64,000 nucleotides of DNA from Asaia bogorensis_B (lineage in GTDB: Bacteria; Pseudomonadota; Alphaproteobacteria; Acetobacterales; Acetobacteraceae): NCBI RefSeq assembly GCF_900465315.1, contig NZ_UBIX01000013.1. One strand, written 5' to 3'. Position 1 is the first letter of the stretch. Each line of letters opens with the position of its first letter. The notes beneath the pieces were generated by a model. The model worked only from the letters and a program-made list of their open reading frames with translations. It was not told the origin of the DNA and did no database searches. The position numbers were made by a program, and so were the translations under genes. This document shows, piece by piece, positions 26,246-33,878 of this stretch.

Positions 26246-26872
26246 TTGGCCAATGAAATTCCCAGCCTGAACGGTCTTGAAGCGCGTATCGCGCAGCAGA
26301 TCGAGCCGACCCTGACCGATCTCGGTTACGAGCTCGTGCGCCTGAGCGTGCTGGGCCGCGAAACGCCGACCATCCAGATCATGGCTGATCGCGCCGATGG
26401 GTCCCTGATCGGAATCGAGGATTGTGAGCAGATCAGCCACGCTGTCGGCGCTGTGCTGGATGTGGATGATCCGATCCCAGGAGCATGGACCCTCGAGGTT
26501 TCCTCTGCCGGAATTGATCGCCCGCTGACTCGCCTGAAGGACTGGGACCGTTTTGCGGGTCATCTGGTCAAGGCTGAGCTCGATCTGCCGCTCAATGGTC
26601 GCAAGCGCTTTTCGGGTATCATCACCGGAACGCGTGATGGTGCAGCCGTGATTCGTCTGGATGACGGCGAGGAAGCCGTTCTGCCCATCGACACCATTCG
26701 CAAGGCCCGTCTTGTGCTGACCGATGCGCTGATCGAGGCGAGTGCCGCGATGCTGGGCATTGCATCCGAGGATGAAGGGGCAGAAGAAGAGGAAGCACCG
26801 CGTCGCAAGACGCCGAAGCTCAATCCTGCCAAGCCGGGCAAGGGATCGCGGCCCGGACGAAAGACACACTGA
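26246..26872 (+). CDS. rimP: ribosome maturation factor RimP
   Basis: A 208-residue protein needed for 30S subunit maturation. The N-terminal domain is recognisable (IEPTLTDLGYELVRLSVLG, DRADGSLIGIEDCEQISHAV, ALDVDDPIPGAWTLEVSS-like strand, GIDRPLTRLKDWDRFAGHLVK), and the C-terminal SH3-like part has FSGIITGTRDGAAVIRLDDG. The tail is acidic, then Lys/Pro-rich. TTG 26246 is the only suitable start; no Shine-Dalgarno is obvious because a terminator-like hairpin lies just upstream. First gene of the rimP-nusA-ylxR-infB-rbfA-truB-rpsO cluster. Confidence 0.93.
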   Translation: MANEIPSLNGLEARIAQQIEPTLTDLGYELVRLSVLGRETPTIQIMADRADGSLIGIEDCEQISHAVGAVLDVDDPIPGAWTLEVSSAGIDRPLTRLKDWDRFAGHLVKAELDLPLNGRKRFSGIITGTRDGAAVIRLDDGEEAVLPIDTIRKARLVLTDALIEASAAMLGIASEDEGAEEEEAPRRKTPKLNPAKPGKGSRPGRKTH

Positions 26873-26955
26873 AGTTAGCGTTACTGGGTTTATCGCCTTT
26901 CCCGTTTCTGATGGTCCGCGCCGCACCGGCGCGCCGCATTTGAGGATTTCGTCTG

Positions 26956-28500
26956 ATGGACACCTCCGTTACCCGTCCTGAGCTGCTTCTGGTGGCAGAC
27001 GCTGTTTCGCGTGAAAAGAACATCGATCGTGAAGAAGTGCTGGAGGCGATGGAGCAGGCCATCCAGAAGGCCGGGCGCGCCAAGTATGGCCACGAGAAGG
27101 ATATCCGCGCGACGATCGATCGCCGCTCCGGTGAGGTTCGTCTGTCACGCTGGACCGAAGTGGTCGAGACCGTGGAAAACGAGGACACCCAGATTCCGCT
27201 CGCCATTGCGGTGAAGTTCCAGCCTGAGATCAAGCTGGGCGAGCATCTGGTCGACCCGCTGCCGCCCATCGATTTCGGCCGTATCGCTGCACAGACCGCC
27301 AAGCAGGTTATCGTGCAGCGTGTTCGCGAATATGAGCGCAAGAAGCAGTATAACGAGTTCAAGGATCGCGTGGGCGAGATCGTCAACGGCACGGTCAAGC
27401 GCACGGAATACGGCAACCTCATGGTCGAGATCGGTCATACGGAAGCGCTGCTCCGTCGTGACGAACTGATCCCCCGCGAGTCGTTCCGCAATTCCGATCG
27501 CGTGCGCGCCTATATCTATGACGTGCGTGACGAAACGCGTGGCCCGCAGATCTTCCTGAGCCGCACCCATCCTGCGTTCCTTGCCAAGCTTTTTGCGCAG
27601 GAAGTGCCGGAAATCTATGACGGCATCATCGAGATCAAGGCCGTGGCCCGTGATCCGGGATCGCGCGCCAAGATGGCCGTTGTGTCCAAGGATGCATCCA
27701 TCGACCCGGTTGGTGCCTGCGTTGGTATGCGCGGCTCACGCGTTCAGGCCGTGGTGGCCGAGCTGCAGGGCGAGAAGATCGATATCATTCCCTGGAGCCC
27801 TCAGGCCGCAACCTTCGTGGTGAATGCTCTGGCTCCCGCCGAAGTGACCAAGGTGGTCATGGACGAGGAAGCCGGTCGCGTGGAAGTTGTCGTGCCGAAC
27901 GAGCAGCTTTCGCTTGCCATCGGTCGTCGTGGTCAGAACGTGCGTCTGGCAAGCCAGCTCACACGCTGGGATATCGACATTCTGACCGAAGCCGAAGAGT
28001 CTGAGCGTCGTCAGGAAGAATTCCGCAAGCGTACCCAGCTCTTCGTCGATGCGCTCGATGTCGATGACGTGATTGCTGGCCTGCTGGTGACCGAAGGTTT
28101 CCACACCATCGAAGAGCTGGCTTATGCCGATCCGGATGAGCTGCACGCCATCGAGGGCTTCGATGAAAGCGTAGCCGAAGAGCTGATGCGCCGCGCCGAG
28201 GAATTCCTCGTGCAGAAGGAGCAGGAGCTGGACGACAAGCGTCGGGGCCTTGGCGTTGAGGATTCGATTGCCGAGCTCGGTGTGTTTACCAATGCCATGC
28301 TGGTGACGCTGGGTGAGAAGGGTGTAAAATCACTCGATGATCTGGCCGATCTCGCAGGCGACGAGCTTGTCGAAATGCTCGGCAGTGACAATATAGATGA
28401 AGACGCTGCCAATGAGATCATCATGGCAGCCCGTGCCCACTGGTTTGATGGCGAGCAGGCAGAAGCAGCCCCCGAGGAAGGGGAGGCTTCCGACGTCTGA
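26956..28500 (+). CDS. nusA: transcription termination/antitermination factor NusA
   Basis: A 514-residue RNA polymerase-binding factor. Order: N-terminal polymerase-binding domain (about 1-130), S1 domain (about 135-200, VGEIVNGTVKRTEYGNLMVEI), two KH domains (about 230-345, DPVGACVGMRGSRVQAVVAEL and LAIGRRGQNVRLASQL), then two helix-hairpin-helix (AR-type) repeats at about 365-490, as in proteobacterial NusA. The acidic end is EEGEASDV. It acts in pausing, termination and antitermination, and in many bacteria feeds back on its own operon. Confidence 0.97.
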   Translation: MDTSVTRPELLLVADAVSREKNIDREEVLEAMEQAIQKAGRAKYGHEKDIRATIDRRSGEVRLSRWTEVVETVENEDTQIPLAIAVKFQPEIKLGEHLVDPLPPIDFGRIAAQTAKQVIVQRVREYERKKQYNEFKDRVGEIVNGTVKRTEYGNLMVEIGHTEALLRRDELIPRESFRNSDRVRAYIYDVRDETRGPQIFLSRTHPAFLAKLFAQEVPEIYDGIIEIKAVARDPGSRAKMAVVSKDASIDPVGACVGMRGSRVQAVVAELQGEKIDIIPWSPQAATFVVNALAPAEVTKVVMDEEAGRVEVVVPNEQLSLAIGRRGQNVRLASQLTRWDIDILTEAEESERRQEEFRKRTQLFVDALDVDDVIAGLLVTEGFHTIEELAYADPDELHAIEGFDESVAEELMRRAEEFLVQKEQELDDKRRGLGVEDSIAELGVFTNAMLVTLGEKGVKSLDDLADLAGDELVEMLGSDNIDEDAANEIIMAARAHWFDGEQAEAAPEEGEASDV

Positions 28501-29182
28501 GATCCACCAAACACAGGCACTGAGTCCCGACTCTGATATCGAGCTTGACCCGATCGAACTTGATGACGAGAAGGGGCCGCAGCGGCGCTGCATCGTGTCC
28601 CGCGAGAGCGGGAACCCTGAAGTCATGCTGCGTTTTGTCGTTGCGCCCGATGGTACGGTCGTTCCCGATCTGGCGGCTAAGCTGCCCGGGCGGGGAATCT
28701 GGTTGAGTGCCAGACGGGATGTGCTAGAAACCGCGCGGACGCGTCACCTGTTTTCTCGGGCAGCGCGTCAGCCGGTAAAGGTGCCTGAGGATATTGCACA
28801 GGTACTGGTTTCAGGAATAGAAGCGCGGCTGGTGCAGGGCCTTGGGCTCGCGCGTCGGGCCGGGCAGGCTCTCTGTGGGTTTGTTAAGTGTCGCGAATGG
28901 ATTGCTGCCGGAAAGGCCGGCTTGGTGATCCAGGGATCGGGCGGAAGCCCGGATGAGTTGCGGCGTCTGATATCGGGAAACAACAAGGTTCCGGTACGGA
29001 CGTTACCGGCCCAAATGCTCGCGACGGCATTCGGGCGGGAACATGCGGTCTATGTTGTGATAGCGCCCGGTGCGCTCGCGCAGCGTCTGATGGCTGAGCA
29101 TGAACGATTTTTGGGGCTGACCGATGGGTTGGTTCCTGAGCCGCGCAATGAGCGGCTCGGACGGGAACAGGCAGGTATATGA
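28448..29182 (+). CDS. YlxR (DUF448) plus L7Ae-like RNA-binding protein
   Basis: A two-domain protein usual between nusA and infB in alphaproteobacteria. The YlxR part has PQRRCIVSRESGN and LAAKLPGRGIWLSARRDVL; the second part resembles the L7Ae/ribosomal eL30 fold (GLARRAGQALCGFVKCREWI, AGLVIQGSGG, RTLPAQMLATAFGREHAVYVVI). Start is uncertain: there is no ATG, GTG or TTG between the nusA stop and the YlxR core. ATG 28448, 53 bases inside nusA, gives 244 residues; CTG 28520 is the alternative. Its stop overlaps infB by four bases. Function is RNA binding, otherwise unsettled. Confidence 0.85.
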   Translation: MASRQKQPPRKGRLPTSEIHQTQALSPDSDIELDPIELDDEKGPQRRCIVSRESGNPEVMLRFVVAPDGTVVPDLAAKLPGRGIWLSARRDVLETARTRHLFSRAARQPVKVPEDIAQVLVSGIEARLVQGLGLARRAGQALCGFVKCREWIAAGKAGLVIQGSGGSPDELRRLISGNNKVPVRTLPAQMLATAFGREHAVYVVIAPGALAQRLMAEHERFLGLTDGLVPEPRNERLGREQAGI

Positions 29183-31986
29183 GCGAAGGCAACGAACGGA
29201 ACCAGGGCACTCAGGCTCAGGGCGGTCAGACAGATGGCCAGAATGTCCAGGATCAGGGCGCCCAGGCTCAGGGTGACCAGGGTAAGGGACGTCTGTCCCT
29301 GCGTCCGGGCGGACGCACGGAAGTCGGGCGGACTGTAGACGCAGGCTCTGTGCGTCAGAGCTTCAGCCACGGCCGATCCAAGGTGGTGCAGGTCGAAGTG
29401 CGCAAGAAGCGCGAGACGAATGAGCGCAAGGACGGCCGCGGTGCTGCCGGTGGCCGTGGTGGCCGCGCAGGCGCAGGACGCGCGCTGACCCCCGCAGAAC
29501 TCGCCATCCGCCAGCGCGTGCTCGAAGAGCAGCGCAAGGAAGCGGCGCGCGAGGCAGCCCGTCTCGAAGAAGAGAAGATCCGTATCCTCTCCGCAGCCGA
29601 AGAGGCCAAGCGCGAGGAAGAGGCACGTGCCGAGGCAGCTGCCCGCGAGGTTGAGGCCCAGCGTGAAGCTGAAGAGCATGACCGCCAGATGGCAGCCGCG
29701 GCTGAAGATCAGGCGAAGCAGGAAGCTCTCGAGGAGCAGCGCAAGGCGCGTGCCGCCGAGCGCGAGCGCGAGGAGGCCGCACGCCGTGCGCCGCTTGAGG
29801 CCACAGAGTCGGCCCGTCGTACCGGTGGCGTGCAGCTTGCTGCGCCGATGGAACGCCTGCGTCCGCTGGCCGAACGTGCCGTTATGGCGCCGCGGCCCGT
29901 CACGCCCAAGCCTGCGCCCGCCGCGGCCAGTGCATCGGCTGCAGCGCCTCGCAATGAAACACTGCATCTGCGCCGCGGTGGCGCTGGTGGCGAAACCGAG
30001 GAAGATCGTCGCGCAGGTCCGCGCCGTGCCCCGGCCGCGCCGCCACGCCGTGGTGCGCCAGCTGCCCCCAAGAAGAGCGGTGATTCGCGTCGTTCGGGCC
30101 GTATCGACGTCCGCGCCGCCATCGAAGGTGACGACGACAAGACGCGTTCGCTCGCTTCGGTTCGTCGCCAGCGTGACCGCGAGCGTCGCCAGGCCGAGCT
30201 TGAGCGTCTCCGCGCCGATCAGGTCCGCGTGGTGCGTGACGTGATCCTGCCGGAATCCATCACGGTGGCCGAACTGGCCAACCGTATGGCGCTGCGTCAG
30301 GCTGAAGTCGTCAAGGCACTCATGAAGATGGGTGTGATGGCTACGGCCACGCAGCTGATTGACGCCGATACGGCCGAACTGGTCATCAGCGAATTCGGCC
30401 ACCGTGTCCGTCGCGTTGCCGAGAGCGACGTGGAACTGGGCATCGAGGGTGTGGAAGATCGCGAGGAAGACCTCGTGACACGCGCTCCGGTTGTGACCGT
30501 CATGGGCCATGTCGACCACGGCAAGACCTCGCTGCTCGATGCACTGCGCACAACTGATGTGGCGGCTGGCGAAGCCGGTGGTATCACCCAGCATATCGGC
30601 GCCTATCAGGTGACGGTGCCCAGCGGCGCGAAGATCACCTTCGTCGATACGCCTGGCCATGAAGCGTTTACCTCGATGCGTGCCCGTGGTGCTTCAGTCA
30701 CCGACGTGGTTGTGCTGGTGGTGGCCGCTGATGACGGCGTGATGCCGCAGACGATTGAGGCCATCAAACACGCCAAGGCTGCTGATGCGCCGATCATTGT
30801 GGCGATCAACAAGATCGACAAGCCGGGTGCAAACCCCGACCGCGTGCGTCAGGCTCTGTTGAGCCACGAGATCGTGGTGGAAGCCCTTGGCGGTGACGTG
30901 CAGGATGTCGAGGTTTCGGCGCTCAAGCGTACGGGTCTGGACAAGCTGGAGGAAGCCATTCTGCTGCAGGCAGAAGTGCTCGACCTGAAGGCGAATCCGA
31001 ACCGCGTGGCTGAAGGCTCGGTCATCGAAAGCCGTCTGGATCGCGGTCGCGGTCCGGTGGCAACCGTTCTGGTGCAGAAGGGCACACTCAATCGCTCCGA
31101 CATCGTCGTGGCTGGTGCCGAGTGGGGTCGCGTTCGCGCCATGCTGGATGACAAGGGACGCCAGCTCAAGGATGCTGGTCCGTCCATGCCCGTCGAGCTT
31201 CTGGGTATCACGGGTGTTCCCGGTGCCGGCGAACCTTTTGTGGTCGTCGAGAACGAGAACCGTGCCCGCGAGATCTGCGAGTTCCGTCAGCGCAAGCAGA
31301 AGGACAAGATGGCAGCCGGTCGTGCCGCAGCCCGCGGTACGCTTGACCAGATGCTGGCCCGTATCCAGGCGGGTGAGCAGAAGGAAGTGGCTCTGCTCAT
31401 CAAGGCAGACGTGCAGGGCTCTGCCGAGGCCATTGAGGCTTCGGTGCTCAAGCTCGAGCATGAGGAAGTTCGCATCCGCGTGCTGAATGCCTCTGTCGGT
31501 CAGATCACCGAGAGCGACATCCAGCTGGCCAAGGCATCGAACGCTATCATCGTGGCATTCAATGTTCGCGCCACCACGCAGGCTCGTGAAATGGCCCAGC
31601 GTGAGGATGTGGATATCCGCTATTACTCGATCATCTATCAGGTGACCGACGATGTGGAGCAGCTGGTCAAGGGCAAGGTTGCGCCCAAGCATCGCGAGAA
31701 GTTCCTCGGTTACGCCGAGATCCGTCAGGTCTTCAACATCACGAAGGTCGGCAAGGTCGCGGGTTGCTATGTCACCGAGGGCGTGGTCAAGCGTGGCTGT
31801 GGCGTGCGTCTGCTGCGTGACAACGTGGTGATCCATGAAGGCGAGCTGAGCCAGCTCAAGCGCTTCAAGGATGACGTCAAGGAAGTGGCTCGCAACTATG
31901 AGTGCGGTCTCTCCTTTGCTGGCTATAACGACCTGCGCGAAGGCGACATGGTTGAGTGCTACGAGATGGAAGTGATCCCTGCATGA
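29179..31986 (+). CDS. infB: translation initiation factor IF-2
   Basis: A 935-residue GTPase that brings initiator tRNA to the ribosome. The first 350 residues or so are a charged, Glu/Arg/Ala-rich region with long helical stretches and Pro/Ala/Arg-rich parts, as in alphaproteobacterial IF-2. Then come IF2_N (about 355-410), the G domain with GHVDHGKTS at residue 443, DTPGHEAF and NKIDKPGA, and domains II, III and C2 to the end. Start overlaps the previous stop (ATGA). Confidence 0.97.
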   Translation: MSEGNERNQGTQAQGGQTDGQNVQDQGAQAQGDQGKGRLSLRPGGRTEVGRTVDAGSVRQSFSHGRSKVVQVEVRKKRETNERKDGRGAAGGRGGRAGAGRALTPAELAIRQRVLEEQRKEAAREAARLEEEKIRILSAAEEAKREEEARAEAAAREVEAQREAEEHDRQMAAAAEDQAKQEALEEQRKARAAEREREEAARRAPLEATESARRTGGVQLAAPMERLRPLAERAVMAPRPVTPKPAPAAASASAAAPRNETLHLRRGGAGGETEEDRRAGPRRAPAAPPRRGAPAAPKKSGDSRRSGRIDVRAAIEGDDDKTRSLASVRRQRDRERRQAELERLRADQVRVVRDVILPESITVAELANRMALRQAEVVKALMKMGVMATATQLIDADTAELVISEFGHRVRRVAESDVELGIEGVEDREEDLVTRAPVVTVMGHVDHGKTSLLDALRTTDVAAGEAGGITQHIGAYQVTVPSGAKITFVDTPGHEAFTSMRARGASVTDVVVLVVAADDGVMPQTIEAIKHAKAADAPIIVAINKIDKPGANPDRVRQALLSHEIVVEALGGDVQDVEVSALKRTGLDKLEEAILLQAEVLDLKANPNRVAEGSVIESRLDRGRGPVATVLVQKGTLNRSDIVVAGAEWGRVRAMLDDKGRQLKDAGPSMPVELLGITGVPGAGEPFVVVENENRAREICEFRQRKQKDKMAAGRAAARGTLDQMLARIQAGEQKEVALLIKADVQGSAEAIEASVLKLEHEEVRIRVLNASVGQITESDIQLAKASNAIIVAFNVRATTQAREMAQREDVDIRYYSIIYQVTDDVEQLVKGKVAPKHREKFLGYAEIRQVFNITKVGKVAGCYVTEGVVKRGCGVRLLRDNVVIHEGELSQLKRFKDDVKEVARNYECGLSFAGYNDLREGDMVECYEMEVIPA

Positions 31987-32408
31987 GGGGTTCGCGTTCC
32001 AAGGTGCCGGGCTTTTCAGGGCCCGGCGATGCCGGTGGCCCTTCACAGCGTCAGCTGAGAATGTCCGAAGAGGTCCGTCGTGTTCTTTCGGATCTCTTCG
32101 CTCGCACCGAGTTCCGTGATCCGGAACTTTCGGGCGTGCATGTGACGGTCACTGAAGTGCGCATCTCCCCCGATTTTCGCCACGCCACGGCTTTTGTCAG
32201 CCGTTTGGGGCGTAGCGATATCGAGGAAGTGCTGCCTGCACTTAAGCGCGTGGCGCCGTTCCTGCGTACAGGACTCTCCAAAACCCTGCGCTCGCGCATC
32301 GTGCCGGAAATCCATTTCCAGCCCGATACCGCGCTCGAACATGCGATGGAAATGGATGCGCTGATGCGCACACCGGAAGTCCGTCGTGATCTTGATTCCG
32401 AAGACTGA
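31983..32408 (+). CDS. rbfA: 30S ribosome-binding factor A
   Basis: A 141-residue late 30S maturation and cold-adaptation factor. The KH-like core is recognised by RMSEEVRRVLSDLFAR, VTVTEVRISPDFRHATAFV and LRTGLSKTLRSRIVPEIHFQ. About 20 extra N-terminal residues precede the core. ATG 31983 overlaps the infB stop (ATGA), supporting coupling; the frame is open upstream but unlikely to be used. Confidence 0.95.
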   Translation: MRGSRSKVPGFSGPGDAGGPSQRQLRMSEEVRRVLSDLFARTEFRDPELSGVHVTVTEVRISPDFRHATAFVSRLGRSDIEEVLPALKRVAPFLRTGLSKTLRSRIVPEIHFQPDTALEHAMEMDALMRTPEVRRDLDSED

Positions 32409-32423
32409 GTGGAGCGACCCGTC

Positions 32424-33377
32424 ATGGGACGCAAAAAAGGGCAGGATATCGACGGCTGGCTGGTCGTCGACAAGAGCCTGAAAATCGGCTCGACCGATGT
32501 GGTGAACAAGGCGCGCCGCCTGTTTGATGCCAAAAAGGCTGGGCATGGCGGTACGCTGGACCCTTTGGCGACGGGCATTCTGCCGGTCGCTTTCGGCCAG
32601 GCCACCAAGACGATCCCCTATATCATGGATGCCACCAAGCGTTATCGCTTCACGCTGTTCCTTGGTGAGTCGCGCACAACCGATGACCGTGAAGGCGAGG
32701 TCGTGCTGACAAGCGAGCATCGCCCCAGTGATGCCGAGTTGCGCGCGGCTCTCCCTGCGCTCACCGGTGATATCATGCAGGTGCCGCCGGTCTACTCGGC
32801 GCTCAAGGTGGATGGCGAGCGATCCTATGACCTCGCACGGGCCGGACGACCGCCCGATCTGCCGCCCCGACCTGCGCGCGTTGACTCCATCACGTTCGTC
32901 GACCGTCCTGATCGTGACCATGCCGTGTTCGAGGTTCAGTCGGGCAAGGGCGTGTATATGCGCAGCCTTGCACGTGACATCGCTCTGGCCTGTGGGACAG
33001 TCGGGCATATTGCCGTATTGCGCAGGACCAAATGCGGCCCGTTTGACGAGACCCATGCGATAACACTGGACAAGCTGGTCCAAAATGACGACAAGGCCGA
33101 TGCACTTTCAGCGCTTCTGCGCCCGGTCTCGACCGCGCTGGCCGACATCCCGGCTCTGGCCGTGACCGACGCAGAAGCACAGGCCTTGCGCTTTGGACAG
33201 AGCCTTTCTCTGGCCGATTGCGCCGCTCTGATGCTGACACCGCAGGAGGGTGATGTCCTGCAGGCCCAGGAGGGGGGGTGTCTTGTCGGTTTGTGTCGCG
33301 TCCAGGAGGGCCGTCTCAAGCCGATACGGATATTCGAGTCGTTTAAATACGGAGACAGAGATGTCGATTACAGCTGA
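32424..33377 (+). CDS. truB: tRNA pseudouridine(55) synthase TruB
   Basis: A 317-residue enzyme that makes pseudouridine 55 in the T-loop of tRNAs. The catalytic Asp46 lies in GHGGTLDPLATG; YIMDATKRYRFTLFLG, DIMQVPPVYSALKVDG and KGVYMRSLARDIA are typical. ATG 32424 has GGAG 9 bases upstream; a GTG at 32409 directly after the rbfA stop is in frame but adds unconserved residues. Its end overlaps the first 17 bases of rpsO. Confidence 0.95.
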   Translation: MGRKKGQDIDGWLVVDKSLKIGSTDVVNKARRLFDAKKAGHGGTLDPLATGILPVAFGQATKTIPYIMDATKRYRFTLFLGESRTTDDREGEVVLTSEHRPSDAELRAALPALTGDIMQVPPVYSALKVDGERSYDLARAGRPPDLPPRPARVDSITFVDRPDRDHAVFEVQSGKGVYMRSLARDIALACGTVGHIAVLRRTKCGPFDETHAITLDKLVQNDDKADALSALLRPVSTALADIPALAVTDAEAQALRFGQSLSLADCAALMLTPQEGDVLQAQEGGCLVGLCRVQEGRLKPIRIFESFKYGDRDVDYS

Positions 33378-33630
33378 ACGCCGCACGGCGCTGATCGAAG
33401 AATTCAAGACCAACCCGACCGACACCGGGTCGCCGGAAGTGCAGGTTGCACTGCTGAGCGAGCGTATCGTCAACCTGACGGGCCATCTGCAGACGCACAA
33501 GAAGGACTTCCACTCACGTCGTGGTCTTTTGATGCTCGTTGGCCAGCGTCGTGGCCTGCTTGACTATCTCAAGCGCAAGGATCAGGGCCGTTACCAGACC
33601 CTTATCGAGCGTCTCGGCCTGCGCCGCTAA
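33361..33630 (+). CDS. rpsO: 30S ribosomal protein S15
   Basis: An 89-residue 16S rRNA-binding protein, full length, with SPEVQVALLSERIVNLTGHLQ, HKKDFHSRRGLLMLVGQRR and LLDYLKRKD. ATG 33361 lies inside the end of truB (17-base overlap) and follows GGAGACAG. Located before pnp as in most proteobacteria, though 248 bases separate them. Confidence 0.97.
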   Translation: MSITAERRTALIEEFKTNPTDTGSPEVQVALLSERIVNLTGHLQTHKKDFHSRRGLLMLVGQRRGLLDYLKRKDQGRYQTLIERLGLRR

Positions 33631-33638
33631 CATGCTCA

Positions 33639-33660
33639 GGCGGAGGGTCATGCCTCCGCC
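33639..33660 (+). other. rpsO-pnp intergenic hairpin
   Basis: A perfect 8-bp stem GGCGGAGG/CCTCCGCC with a 6-base loop begins 9 bases after the rpsO stop. No T-run follows, so it is a poor terminator. In E. coli the same interval carries an RNase III-cut stem used in PNPase autoregulation; a similar processing or stabilising role is possible here. Confidence 0.45.
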
Positions 33661-33878
33661 GCCTCCCGTCGTCATTCTGGCGGCGGGATACCAGGCTTCG
33701 TCACTGAACGTTGAAGCTGGAGACAGAACCGGCCTTCGGCGTTTCAGGCCACATGGTGACATGCCGGTCCGATCCCGGCCTTTCTTGCCATGCCGTCCGA
33801 AACGCTGCCAGCCAGTCAGGGCCCGTTCCCTTCAGATCACCGTAACCGGTGCCAAAGCCCCCTAATCAGGACAGAATG

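Noticed and set aside
30694..32046. Minus-strand open frame of 450 codons
   Set aside because: Antisense to infB and without family features.
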